DNA of 64,000 nucleotides from Dickeya fangzhongdai (lineage in GTDB: Bacteria; Pseudomonadota; Gammaproteobacteria; Enterobacterales; Enterobacteriaceae), in NCBI RefSeq assembly GCF_002812485.1, contig NZ_CP025003.1:2790001-2854000 (forward strand). The letters run 5' to 3'. How positions within the stretch are numbered: the first letter of the stretch is position 1; every line of letters starts with the position of its first letter. A program made the translations under genes and the position numbers. Below the pieces are notes generated by a model. That model saw only the letters and a program-made list of their open reading frames with translations, had not been told where the DNA came from and made no database searches. Shown piece by piece: positions 37,471 through 46,959 of the stretch.

Positions 37471-39492
37471 TTACTGCGGCTTCGGTTCCTGTTTAGACAG
37501 GTCTTCCGCAATCTGGACGGTTTCATTCAGGTAAGCGTCCGGATCCTGATAATCCTTCGGCAAATCATCCAGCGTTTTCAACGGCGGTTTACCCTGACGC
37601 TTCAGTCTATCGTTGATGCGCTGCAGACGCGTAGCCTCGTCTTCGTTGTTTTCTTTCTGGCGTTGAGCCAGATTCAACGACACGTGGTTGCGCTTCTCTT
37701 TCAGCTCCTGATACCGGGCCACATCCTGCTGGATGTACTGGAACTCCGGATCCTTGGCGATACGCGCGTTATGCTGATCGAGCAGCCCCGGCAACAGCGG
37801 TTTCATGTCGCCCATCACCGTATAGCTGGCCGGTTTGATGCTGTCCCACGGCAAGGCGTTGTCTTCAAACTTCTCGCCGGTATCCACCATCTCGTTGCCG
37901 GTCGGCATCACGATATCAGGCGTGACCCCTTTACGCTGGGTGCTGCCGCCATTGATACGATAAAACTTCTGGATGGTGTATTGCACCGAACCCAGCGCCG
38001 GCCATTCCGGGCGCAGCATCTGATCGTAAATGCGGTTGAGCGAACGGTATTGTTGCACCGTACCCTTACCGAAGGTCGGCTCGCCGACAATCAGCGCACG
38101 GCCGTAGTCCTGCATCGCCGCCGCGAAAATTTCCGACGCCGAGGCGCTAAAGCGATCGACCAGCACCACCAACGGACCTTTGTAATAGATAGTGTCGTCG
38201 GTGTCGCTATCTTCACGCACTTTGCCGTTGTTGTCGCGTACTTGCACTACCGGCCCGGTGGGAATGAACAGCCCAGACAGACTGACCGCTTCCGTCAGCG
38301 CGCCGCCGCCGTTGCCGCGCAGGTCAATGATGATGCTGCTGACATGCTCTTTCTCAAGCTTCTGCAGCTGCACTTTCACATCATCCGTCAACCCGACGTA
38401 GAAACCGGGAATATCCAGTACGCCAACCTTGTCTTTGCCCGCATCCTTGATCGACATTTTCACCGCGCGATCTTCCAGCCGGATACGTTCACGAGTCAGG
38501 GTAATGGTTTGCGTTTTGGTGCCTTTGCCGGCCGGCAGCACTTCCAGACGCACCTTGCTGCCTTTCGGCCCTTTGATCAACGCCACCACGTCATCCAGAC
38601 GCCAGCCGATCACATCTACCATCGGCTTGCCGGCCTGACCGACGCCCACGATGCGATCGCCAACGCTGATGCGTTTGCTTTTCGCCGCCGGGCCGCCCGG
38701 CACCATGGAGTTGATCACGGTGTAATCTTCATCCATCTGCAGCACCGCGCCGATGCCTTCCAGCGACAGGCTCATCTCGGTATTGAACTGCTCGGTATTG
38801 CGCGGCGACAGATAACTGGTGTGCGGATCGATTTCCCGCGCGAAGGCGTTCATGATCAGCTGAAACACGTCTTCGCTGTTGGTCTGCACCAGACGGCGAA
38901 TCGCAAACTGATAACGTTTGGTCAGCGTTTCCTTGATTTCCGCATCGGCCTTGCCGGTCAACTTCAGGCTCAGCCAGTCATATTTGACCTTGGCGTCCCA
39001 CAACGCGTTAAGCTCATCCACGCTTTGCGGCCAGGGCGCCTTGGCGCGATCGAGATCGATAGCATCGTTGCCGTTCAGGCTGATCGGTTTTTCCAGCAGC
39101 ATCAGCGCGTACTGGTAACGTTCGAAACGGCGCTTCTGGGCCAGATTGTACATGGCGTACGGCAGGCTGAGTTTGCCGCTTTTCAGATCGTCGCCCAACT
39201 CGCCTTTCTGACCGGAAAATTGCGCCACGTCGGAAGCCAGCAGCACGTTATGGCTGTAATCCAGCATGTTGAGGTAACGATCAAAAATCTTGCCGGAAAA
39301 CTGCGCATCCAACATGAACTGGCGATAGTGGGAACGCAGGAAACGCGACGCGACGCGTTCGCTAACGGTGGAATGCTGCGCTTCCGGCTGCAATTGGGGG
39401 ATTTGATCCGCGCGGGTGATATTCTCACTGGCAAAACTGCATCCAGACAGCAAAAGCCAGATTAAAGCCGCTGCTTTGACAAATTTGTTCAT
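37471..39492 (-). CDS. prc: Tail-specific periplasmic protease
   Basis: The 673-residue C-terminal processing protease degrades ssrA-like tagged or misfolded periplasmic proteins and trims cell-wall enzymes. It has an N-terminal signal, a PDZ domain (about 235-325) and a Ser/Lys catalytic domain with Ser451, Asp462 and Lys476 (spacing as in E. coli Prc). The signal peptide ends in LLSGCSFA, which contains a lipobox-like LSGC; E. coli Prc has no Cys there as I recall. The gene is followed by an IS remnant and not htpX as in E. coli. proQ lies 19 bp upstream. Confidence 0.96.
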   Translation of the reverse strand: MNKFVKAAALIWLLLSGCSFASENITRADQIPQLQPEAQHSTVSERVASRFLRSHYRQFMLDAQFSGKIFDRYLNMLDYSHNVLLASDVAQFSGQKGELGDDLKSGKLSLPYAMYNLAQKRRFERYQYALMLLEKPISLNGNDAIDLDRAKAPWPQSVDELNALWDAKVKYDWLSLKLTGKADAEIKETLTKRYQFAIRRLVQTNSEDVFQLIMNAFAREIDPHTSYLSPRNTEQFNTEMSLSLEGIGAVLQMDEDYTVINSMVPGGPAAKSKRISVGDRIVGVGQAGKPMVDVIGWRLDDVVALIKGPKGSKVRLEVLPAGKGTKTQTITLTRERIRLEDRAVKMSIKDAGKDKVGVLDIPGFYVGLTDDVKVQLQKLEKEHVSSIIIDLRGNGGGALTEAVSLSGLFIPTGPVVQVRDNNGKVREDSDTDDTIYYKGPLVVLVDRFSASASEIFAAAMQDYGRALIVGEPTFGKGTVQQYRSLNRIYDQMLRPEWPALGSVQYTIQKFYRINGGSTQRKGVTPDIVMPTGNEMVDTGEKFEDNALPWDSIKPASYTVMGDMKPLLPGLLDQHNARIAKDPEFQYIQQDVARYQELKEKRNHVSLNLAQRQKENNEDEATRLQRINDRLKRQGKPPLKTLDDLPKDYQDPDAYLNETVQIAEDLSKQEPKPQ

Positions 39493-39511
39493 GCCCAGGT
39501 TGGCCTCCGTA

Positions 39512-40243
39512 TCAGAACTGCAAATGTTCTGCGCGTACGATCATCGCCAGTCCGGAAGCCAGCTGTACCCTGACTCCATCTTTGGCGATCTCAAGCACAG
39601 TGGCATCCATGGCGTTTTTGCCAGCCCTGACTTTGATTTCCTGGCCGATTTGCAGGCTGGAAATATCCGTCACCGCCTGCCGTTCCGGTTGCACCGCTCG
39701 GGCCGCTTTAGGCTGACGGGGTTGGGATTTTTCGGATGACGGAGAAGCAGTCTGTGCGGAACGGGAAGAGGAAGAACGCGGCTTGCGCGGCGCGGCGCCG
39801 GCGGCATCACGCTCACGACGCGGGGCATTTCTGCCGCCAGCCGGACGCGGACGGGACGGTTCGGCTTCGCCGGACTCGCGTTTCTTCGCCTGCTGCTCCG
39901 CCCGCTGGGCCTGAACGCGGGCTTTGGCCTCTTCCAGCTGCTTGCGCGCATGTTCTACATGCTGCTGCTCAAGCTCGCCGCACGAATTGCCATCAAGATC
40001 GACGCGCTGGGCGCCCAGTTTGACGCCATACAGATAGCGCCAGCTTGACGTGTAAAGACGGAGTGCGGAACGCAGCTGCGTCTTGCTGACGTGTTCAGAT
40101 TCGGACACGCGTTCGACCAGATCCTGAAAAATACCAATCTTTAACGGACGCGCTTCGCCTTCAAGTGTGAAACAGAGCGGAAAACGCTCTGCCAGATAGG
40201 CGATCACTTCTTTACTACTGTTCAACTTAGGTTGATTTTCCAT
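39512..40243 (-). CDS. proQ: RNA chaperone ProQ
   Basis: The 243-residue protein has an N-terminal FinO/ProQ RNA-binding domain (about 5-120; [23 protein letters not shown]), a long charged linker rich in Arg, Ser and Pro (about 120-185) and a small C-terminal Tudor-like domain (about 190-243). It binds structured sRNAs and mRNA 3' ends. The gene pairs with prc. Confidence 0.96.
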   Translation of the reverse strand: MENQPKLNSSKEVIAYLAERFPLCFTLEGEARPLKIGIFQDLVERVSESEHVSKTQLRSALRLYTSSWRYLYGVKLGAQRVDLDGNSCGELEQQHVEHARKQLEEAKARVQAQRAEQQAKKRESGEAEPSRPRPAGGRNAPRRERDAAGAAPRKPRSSSSRSAQTASPSSEKSQPRQPKAARAVQPERQAVTDISSLQIGQEIKVRAGKNAMDATVLEIAKDGVRVQLASGLAMIVRAEHLQF

Positions 40244-40327
40244 GAAATTTCCTGATTACAACGGGTTTGCCAACCAGCGCAGGCATGAACAGGCGTCATT
40301 ATAATGACGCCATCGGCAATTGCTACG

Positions 40328-40834
40328 TTATCCTTGTCGCAACGTAAGAGAATTGATGAAAGCCAGCACGTCGCTCTGTGACAACTGGCGGCATAGCGCG
40401 GCCGTCACAGCATTCAGCCCGTCTTCGTCCACGGCATCAAAACGGTGATGAATGGTGCTGTCGATATCCAGTACGCCAATCAACTGCCCGTCGACCGTCA
40501 GCGGTAACACAATTTCGGCATTGCTGGCGGCATCGCAGGCGATATGACCGGGAAATTCATGCACATCGCCGACCCGCTGCACGCGGTTTTCCGCAACCGC
40601 CCGACCACAGACCCCTTTTCCCGCCGGAATACGCACGCAGGCCGGGCGCCCCTGAAACGGCCCCAGAAACAACGTATCGCCGTCCAGCAGGTAAAAGCCG
40701 GCCCAATTCACACCATCCAGTCGTTCAAACAGTAACGCGCTGCTGTTTGATAATATCGTGATGAAGCGATCTTCACCGGCAATCAGCGCCGTCAGATCAC
40801 GCACCAGCTCATCGTAGAATTGTTCTTTTTTCAT
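40328..40834 (-). CDS. msrC: Free methionine-(R)-sulfoxide reductase
   Basis: The 168-residue single GAF-domain enzyme reduces free methionine-R-sulfoxide. The redox cysteines are in RIPAGKGVCGRAV and HIACDAASN. The ATG at 40834 is the family start; the TTG nine bases before it is rejected. It lies upstream of proQ and diverges from letA, the E. coli gene order. Confidence 0.93.
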   Translation of the reverse strand: MKKEQFYDELVRDLTALIAGEDRFITILSNSSALLFERLDGVNWAGFYLLDGDTLFLGPFQGRPACVRIPAGKGVCGRAVAENRVQRVGDVHEFPGHIACDAASNAEIVLPLTVDGQLIGVLDIDSTIHHRFDAVDEDGLNAVTAALCRQLSQSDVLAFINSLTLRQG

Positions 40835-41133
40835 AGCTTGCAATAGGCAGAAATTGTCTTTACGGACCGCCTGACGGCTGACGCCCGCAGCACATTAATA
40901 AAGTTTCGGATCAGGATGCTACAGGATTTCTCTTGTTAGCCCAACCTTCACCGCACGGCGCCGTCACAGGACAGCGGGTTATACCTTTCCGCCTGGCATC
41001 CTGTCGTTGCCGTACGGGCTACCGCCTGGTGACGCCATCAATGTCAACTGACAAGGGTAGCAGTGATTTTGTGTCGTCCATCATTCAGTTACACTATGAT
41101 AATACCTGTCCTGTTAACCTGCCCGCAGGAAAT

Positions 41134-42372
41134 ATGAAAATTTATAACGCCGCCCCGTCCGCCGGGCCGGCTGATTCCCCGCCTGCCGCGCCGCGGCGGC
41201 TTCAACGTTGCCCGCAATGCGACCTGCTGTTCACGCTGCCCCGGCTCAAACGCCATCAGCACGGCCACTGCCCGCGCTGCGCGGCGCATATCGCCAGCGG
41301 CCGCGACTGGCCGATTGTTCGACTGGTGGCGATGGCGCTCGCCATGCTGGTGCTAATGCCCTTCGCCTATACCGAGCCGTTGATCAATATCCGGCTGCTG
41401 GGGGTGTCGATTAACGCCAGCCTGCTGGAAGGCATCTGGCAAATGACCCGTCAGGGCCACCCGGTCACCGCCAGCATGGTGGCGCTTTGTATCATCGGCG
41501 CGCCGGTGACGCTGGTATTCGCCCTGCTGTATCTGTTTTTCGCCCCGCGGGTCGGCATGAACCTGCGCCCGGTGCTGTTGCTGTTTGAGCGCCTGAAAGA
41601 GTGGGTCATGCTGGATGTGTATCTGGTCGGTCTGGCGGTCGCCTCGATTAAGGTGCGCGAGTTTTCCGAGGTGCTGCCCGGCAACGGCCTGCTGGCGTTT
41701 CTGGCGCTAATGGCGCTCAGTCTGCTGACCCTGATTCATCTTAATCCCGAACAACTCTGGCAACGCTTCTATCCGCAGCGCGCCGCTCCGGCCTCGCCGC
41801 AGGCGCTGGTCTGCCTGTCCTGCCGCTTCACCGGCGCGCCGGACCACCGGGGCCGCTGCCGCCGCTGTCATATTCCGCTGACACTGCGCCGCCCCTATAG
41901 CCTGCAGAAATCCTGGGCCGCGCTGATTACCTCCGTGATCCTGCTGTTTCCCGCCAATCTGCTGCCGATATCGGTGATTTACGTCAACGGCGTTCGCCGG
42001 GAAGACACGATTTTTTCAGGAATTATGTCGCTGGCCGCCGGGAATGTCCCCGTGGCGCTGGTGGTTTTTATCGCCAGTATTCTGGTGCCGTTCAGCAAGG
42101 TGCTCATTACCTCAACTTTGCTGCTGAGTATTCATTTTCGGGTCAAACACAGCCTAATGACGCGCATGCGGCTGCTGCGCCTGATGACCTGGATCGGGCG
42201 CTGGTCGATGCTCGATCTGTTCGTGATCGCCCTGACCATGTCGCTGGTTAACCGCGACCAATTGCTTGCTTTTACCATGGGACCGGCGGCGTTCTATTTT
42301 GGCGCCGCCGTTATTCTGACAATATTGTCTGTCGAGTGGCTGGATAGCCGACTGATGTGGGATAACGATTAA
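41134..42372 (+). CDS. letA: LetA (YebS), PqiA-family membrane protein
   Basis: The 412-residue inner-membrane protein has two PqiA-type modules, each led by a zinc-ribbon (CPQCDLLF ... CPRC near residues 27-48; CLSCRF ... CRRCH near 225-245) and followed by four membrane segments. It works with LetB in lipid transport between the membranes. The start at 41134 has GCAGGAAAT before it; a 67-codon upstream extension is rejected. letB starts 16 bp downstream. Confidence 0.93.
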   Translation: MKIYNAAPSAGPADSPPAAPRRLQRCPQCDLLFTLPRLKRHQHGHCPRCAAHIASGRDWPIVRLVAMALAMLVLMPFAYTEPLINIRLLGVSINASLLEGIWQMTRQGHPVTASMVALCIIGAPVTLVFALLYLFFAPRVGMNLRPVLLLFERLKEWVMLDVYLVGLAVASIKVREFSEVLPGNGLLAFLALMALSLLTLIHLNPEQLWQRFYPQRAAPASPQALVCLSCRFTGAPDHRGRCRRCHIPLTLRRPYSLQKSWAALITSVILLFPANLLPISVIYVNGVRREDTIFSGIMSLAAGNVPVALVVFIASILVPFSKVLITSTLLLSIHFRVKHSLMTRMRLLRLMTWIGRWSMLDLFVIALTMSLVNRDQLLAFTMGPAAFYFGAAVILTILSVEWLDSRLMWDND

Positions 42373-42388
42373 TAATCGTAGGATAACA

Positions 42389-45019
42389 ATGCAGAACCAA
42401 ACGCCGATGACACCAACTGAAGCCAACGTCAAAACCCGGCGCCGCCTGTCGCCATTCTGGCTGCTTCCTTTTATCGCCCTGCTGATCGCCGGCTGGCTGC
42501 TGTACACCAACCAGCAGGAACGCGGCGCGACGGTGACCATCGATTTCGTGTCGGCGGACGGCATCGTCCCCGGTCGCACGCCGGTACGCTATCAGGGCGT
42601 CGAGATCGGCACCGTGCGCAACATTAAGCTCAGCGACGATTTGCGCACCATCCAGGTCATCGCCAGCATTCGCAACGACATGAAAGACGCGTTGCGCAGC
42701 GGCACCCAGTTCTGGCTGGTTACCCCCAAAGCATCGCTGGCCGGCGTGTCCGGTCTGGATGCGCTGGTCGGCGGCAACTACATCGGCATGCTGCCCGGCG
42801 GCGGCGATCCCGTCAGTCACTTCACCGCCCAGGACACTCAGCCCAAATACCGCGTTAACAGCGGCGAATTGCTGATACATCTGCGCGCCGACGATCTGGG
42901 TTCGCTGAACGCCGGCTCGCTGGTCTATTTTCGTAAAATGCCGGTAGGGAAAGTCTACGATTACAGCATCAACCCCGATCACAACGGCGTGATGATCGAT
43001 GTGTTGATCGACCGCCGTTTTACCGGGCTGGTAAAAAAGGACAGCCGTTTCTGGAACGTGTCCGGTTTGAAAGCCGACGTCAGTCTCAGCGGCGCGACCG
43101 TCGAAATGCAGAATCTGTCCGCGCTGGTCAATGGCGCCATCGCGTTCGACTCCCCCGAGCAAGGGGAAGCGGCGGCCGCAGACCAGAATTACACCCTGTA
43201 CCCGGATCTGGCGCGCAGCCAGCGCGGCGTGCTGATCACGCTGGATCTGCCCTCCGGCGATAAACTGCGGGCCGGACATACACCGCTGTTGTATCAGGGG
43301 CTGGAAGTAGGCACGCTGCAACGCATCGCACTGGAAGCGGATCAGCGCGTCACCGGGGAGCTGATTGTCGACCCGTCCGTGGTGCCGCTAATGCGGGAAA
43401 ACACCCGTATCGAACTGGCCGCGCCGCGTCTGTCGCTGAACGACCTCAATCTGCCCAGCCTGCTGGGCGGCACGACCCTGACGTTGATCCCCGGCGATGG
43501 CGAGCCGAAGCAGCGCTTCACCGTGCCCGACGCCACCCAACAGCAGCTACAGCAGCCCGGCGCGCTCACCATTGAATTGACCGCCAGCCAGAGTTACGGC
43601 ATCGACAGCGGTCAGCCGGTTATCCTGCACGGCGTACAAATCGGCCGGATTGTTCAGCGCGCCTTAACCGATAACGGCGTCAGCTTTACCGCCGTTATCG
43701 ACCATCAGTACCGTCATTTGTTGCACAAAGACAGCCAGTTCATCGCCAGTAGCCGGGTCAACGTCAAAATGGGGCTGGATGGCGTTCAGGTGCTGGGCGC
43801 CAGCGCCCAGGAATGGTTGAGCGGCGGCGTGACGGTGCTGCCGGGACGCACCGGCGACGCCCAGCCGCGTTATCCGCTCTACAGCGATCGGGAAAAAGCC
43901 GGCGCCGGGATTCAGGGCGCTACCCCGCCCACCACGTTGACGCTACTGACCGACAGCCTGCCGGATATTCAGGAAGGTTCGGTCGTGCTGTACCGCAAGT
44001 TTCAGGTGGGTGAAATCACCCGCATTCGCCCGAAAGCCGACACCTTCGAAATCGATGTTTATGTCCGGCCGGAATACCGCAACCTATTGACCGACAACAG
44101 TGTCTTCTGGGCGGAAGGCGGCGCGCGCGTGCAACTTAGCGGCGCCGGACTGACCGTGCAGGCGTCTCCGCTCAGCCGGGCGCTGAAAGGCGCCATTAGC
44201 TTCGACAACGTGGACGGCGCCGCCGACGTACAGGGCGGCAAACGCCCGTTATACAGTAACGAAACCGCCGCCCGGGCGATTGGCAGCCGCATTACGTTAC
44301 GGACCTACGACGCCAGCAAACTCTCCGCCGGGATGCCGATTCGTTATCTCGGCATCGATATCGGCCAGTTGGAGTCGCTGAAACTGGCGGAGCAGCGGGA
44401 TGAAGTATTGGTGCAGGCGGTGCTCTATCCGGAATATGTCCGCAACTTCGCCCGCGCCGGCACCCGCTTCTCGGTGGTGACGCCGGAGATTTCCGCCGCC
44501 GGCGTCAACCACCTGGAAACCCTGATCCAGCCCTATATCAACGTCGAGCCGGGCAGCGGCGCGTTTACCCGCAGCTTTGAACTACAAAAAGCCACCATTT
44601 CCGACTCCCGCTATCAGGACGGGCTGAACATCAGTGTTGATACCGCCGAAGCCGGGTCGCTGCAAATCGGTACTCCGGTGTTGTTCCGCGGGATTGAGGT
44701 CGGCACGGTGACCGGCCTGTCGCTTGGTTCGCTGTCCGACCGGGTATCGGTGGCGCTGCGCATTAGCAAACGCCATGCACATCTGGTGCGCGACAATTCG
44801 GTGTTCTGGCTGGCCTCCGGCTACAACCTGCAGTTTGGCCTGACCGGCGGCGTGATCAAAAGCGGCACCTTCCAGCAATTTATTCGCGGCGGCATCGCCT
44901 TCGCCACCCCGCCGGCCACCCCGCTGGCGCCTGCGGCACAGGCGGGCAAACACTTCCTGCTGCACGGCGAAGAGCCCGGCGGCTGGCGCGACTGGGGAAC
45001 CGCGCTGCCGGAACGATAG
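42389..45019 (+). CDS. letB: LetB (YebT), MCE-ring lipid tunnel
   Basis: The 876-residue protein has one membrane segment (about 24-43) and seven MCE domains in series. Their starts are visible as repeats of the type G-x-P-x-x-x-x-G-x-x-x-G-x-V (RTPVRYQGVEIGTV, GQPVILHGVQIGRI, GTPVLFRGIEVGTV and others). In E. coli, hexamers of LetB form a tube across the periplasm that carries lipids. It is in an operon with letA. Confidence 0.95.
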   Translation: MQNQTPMTPTEANVKTRRRLSPFWLLPFIALLIAGWLLYTNQQERGATVTIDFVSADGIVPGRTPVRYQGVEIGTVRNIKLSDDLRTIQVIASIRNDMKDALRSGTQFWLVTPKASLAGVSGLDALVGGNYIGMLPGGGDPVSHFTAQDTQPKYRVNSGELLIHLRADDLGSLNAGSLVYFRKMPVGKVYDYSINPDHNGVMIDVLIDRRFTGLVKKDSRFWNVSGLKADVSLSGATVEMQNLSALVNGAIAFDSPEQGEAAAADQNYTLYPDLARSQRGVLITLDLPSGDKLRAGHTPLLYQGLEVGTLQRIALEADQRVTGELIVDPSVVPLMRENTRIELAAPRLSLNDLNLPSLLGGTTLTLIPGDGEPKQRFTVPDATQQQLQQPGALTIELTASQSYGIDSGQPVILHGVQIGRIVQRALTDNGVSFTAVIDHQYRHLLHKDSQFIASSRVNVKMGLDGVQVLGASAQEWLSGGVTVLPGRTGDAQPRYPLYSDREKAGAGIQGATPPTTLTLLTDSLPDIQEGSVVLYRKFQVGEITRIRPKADTFEIDVYVRPEYRNLLTDNSVFWAEGGARVQLSGAGLTVQASPLSRALKGAISFDNVDGAADVQGGKRPLYSNETAARAIGSRITLRTYDASKLSAGMPIRYLGIDIGQLESLKLAEQRDEVLVQAVLYPEYVRNFARAGTRFSVVTPEISAAGVNHLETLIQPYINVEPGSGAFTRSFELQKATISDSRYQDGLNISVDTAEAGSLQIGTPVLFRGIEVGTVTGLSLGSLSDRVSVALRISKRHAHLVRDNSVFWLASGYNLQFGLTGGVIKSGTFQQFIRGGIAFATPPATPLAPAAQAGKHFLLHGEEPGGWRDWGTALPER

Positions 45020-45031
45020 GCGTCATGTCTG

Positions 45032-45059
45032 CGACTCACCGGCTTATAGCGGTGAGTCG
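45032..45059 (+). terminator. Hairpin after letB
   Basis: CGACTCACCG (45032-45041) and CGGTGAGTCG (45050-45059) form a 10-bp stem with an 8-nt loop 13 bp past the stop codon. Only a weak T-run follows (TCATCCCTT). Confidence 0.6.
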
Positions 45060-45128
45060 TCATCCCTTCCAGCGGAAGAGATATGGTAAGATTCGCGTCC
45101 TGATTGTAGCTGTAACGGAACCATTTCT

Positions 45129-46577
45129 GTGGCCAAACCTATTCCCGCGTCTCTCACTCCCGACTTTCTGACCGCCATGCAGGCGATCATGCCTGCGCAC
45201 CTGAGCATGGACACGTTCATCGACGCCTGCCAGCGACCGCTGCGACGCAGCCTCCGCGTTAACACCCTGAAAATCAGCGTGCCCGATTTTCTCGCGCTGG
45301 TCGCGCCCTACGGCTGGGAGTTGGAGGCGGTGCCCTGGTGCGATGAAGGATTCTGGCTGCTGAACGCCGATGAGGAAGCCATGCGGCTGGGCAACGCGCT
45401 GGAGCACCTGGCCGGCCTGTTCTACATTCAGGAAGCCAGTTCGATGTTGCCGGTCAGCGCGCTGTTCATGGGGGATGACGCCCCGGAGCGGGTGCTGGAC
45501 ATGGCGGCCGCCCCCGGCTCCAAAACCACCCAGATCGCCGCCCGGCTCAACAATCAGGGATTGATTGTCGCCAACGAATATTCCGCCAGCCGGGTCAAGG
45601 TATTGCACGCCAACCTGCACCGCTGCGGCGTCAGCAATACCGCCCTGACGCATTTTGACGGCCGGGTATTCGGCAACGCCTTACCGGAGACGTTTGACGC
45701 CATCCTGCTGGACGCGCCCTGCTCCGGGGAAGGCGTAGTCAGAAAAGATCCCGCCGCCATGAGTCACTGGTCGCTGGAGAGCATCGCCGATATCGCCGCG
45801 ACCCAGCGCGAACTGATCCTAAGCGCCTTCCATGCCCTGAAGCCGGGCGGCGTGCTGATTTATTCCACCTGTACCCTGAACCATCAAGAAAACCAGCATG
45901 TTTGCCGCTGGCTGATGCAGCAGTTCCCCGACGCCTGCGAGATCGAATCGCTGGAGGCGTTGTTCCCGCAAGCGCACCGTGCTATCACCGAAGACGGCTT
46001 TTTGCACGTCTTCCCGCAGATTTACGACAGCGAAGGCTTTTTTGTGGCGCGCTTGCGTAAAACCGCCAGCGTAACGCCGCTGGCGGCGCCGGATTACAAA
46101 CTCGGCAAGCTGCCGTTTACCCCCATCAACCCCAAGGATGCGCAGTTGATTCGCCAAAGCGCGCAACGGTTGGGCCTGCGGTGGTCAGAACAGCAATTAC
46201 AGCTGTGGCAACGGGACGATGAGATCTGGTTATTTCCGGCGGCATTGCAGCCGATGTTGGGCAAAATGCGTTTCTCCCGCATGGGCGTCAAGCTGGCGGA
46301 GCGCTTTGCCAAAGGGTATCGCTGGCAGCATGAAGCCGTTGTGGCGCTGGGCAACCCCGACAGCCCAAACACCTACGCGCTCAGCGCGGAGCAGGTCGTC
46401 GACTGGTTCCGCGGCAAAGACATTTATCCGCCCTCGCCCGTCAGCCACGACGAGGTGTTGTTGACCTGGCAGCAGACCACGCTGGGATTGACCAAACGTG
46501 TCAGCCAACGCCTGAAAAACAACCTGCCTCGTGATCTGGTTCGCGATGGCGCCAACCTTGTCTCCGCCATCGGATAA
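45129..46577 (+). CDS. rsmF: 16S rRNA m5C1407 methyltransferase
   Basis: The 482-residue NOL1/NOP2/Sun enzyme methylates C1407 of 16S rRNA. The SAM-binding segment [13 protein letters not shown] (125-137) and the two catalytic cysteines Cys198 (DAPCSGEG) and Cys248 (YSTCTL) are present. A C-terminal RNA-binding part follows. The start codon is GTG at 45129. It follows letB as in E. coli. Confidence 0.95.
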   Translation: MAKPIPASLTPDFLTAMQAIMPAHLSMDTFIDACQRPLRRSLRVNTLKISVPDFLALVAPYGWELEAVPWCDEGFWLLNADEEAMRLGNALEHLAGLFYIQEASSMLPVSALFMGDDAPERVLDMAAAPGSKTTQIAARLNNQGLIVANEYSASRVKVLHANLHRCGVSNTALTHFDGRVFGNALPETFDAILLDAPCSGEGVVRKDPAAMSHWSLESIADIAATQRELILSAFHALKPGGVLIYSTCTLNHQENQHVCRWLMQQFPDACEIESLEALFPQAHRAITEDGFLHVFPQIYDSEGFFVARLRKTASVTPLAAPDYKLGKLPFTPINPKDAQLIRQSAQRLGLRWSEQQLQLWQRDDEIWLFPAALQPMLGKMRFSRMGVKLAERFAKGYRWQHEAVVALGNPDSPNTYALSAEQVVDWFRGKDIYPPSPVSHDEVLLTWQQTTLGLTKRVSQRLKNNLPRDLVRDGANLVSAIG

Positions 46578-46666
46578 TCTTTGACCGGGCCGCCGTACGC
46601 GGCGTCCCCAGTGCGTTTTTTTCATCTACACTCACAAGCAGGGCGTGGCAACCTGTTGAGGAATCT

Positions 46667-46858
46667 ATGTTCGCACTGGTGATCTTTGTCTGTTACCTGG
46701 GAGGTAACTGCGAGAGTCTGGTCGCGGGAACCTATATCAATGAACCACAATGTCTGGGTGCCATGGAGGAACAGCAAATCCGTAACGGCGGCTGTTTTCC
46801 GGTTGATGATTTTCGCAGCGGGTACTGGAAACCGGCTCACGAGTATCGTGACCGCTGA
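46667..46858 (+). CDS. yebW: YebW-like small protein
   Basis: The 63-residue protein matches E. coli YebW along its length (MFALVIFVCYL start, GGCFPVDDF and WKPAHEY near the end), with four conserved Cys. Function is unknown; the hydrophobic start suggests membrane contact or export. It follows rsmF as in E. coli, except that yebV is missing. Confidence 0.85.
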   Translation: MFALVIFVCYLGGNCESLVAGTYINEPQCLGAMEEQQIRNGGCFPVDDFRSGYWKPAHEYRDR

Positions 46859-46872
46859 TGCTGATGGCACCG

Positions 46873-46909
46873 CAAAAAAAAAGCAACGCCGCAGCTGTGA
46901 CGGCGTTGC
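46873..46909 (-). terminator. Intrinsic terminator of the chemoreceptor gene
   Basis: In the minus direction GCAACGCCG (46909-46901) and CGGCGTTGC (46891-46883) form the stem, followed by nine T (46882-46874). It lies about 50 bp after the stop codon. Confidence 0.9.
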
Positions 46910-46959
46910 CCAAACAGGTGTGATGGTTATTGCCTGTTATTATTGGAATTTCATAACGG

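Noticed and set aside
37663..39465. 600-codon frame antisense to prc
   Set aside because: It is a shadow of prc codon usage with His/Gln-rich composition and no family resemblance.
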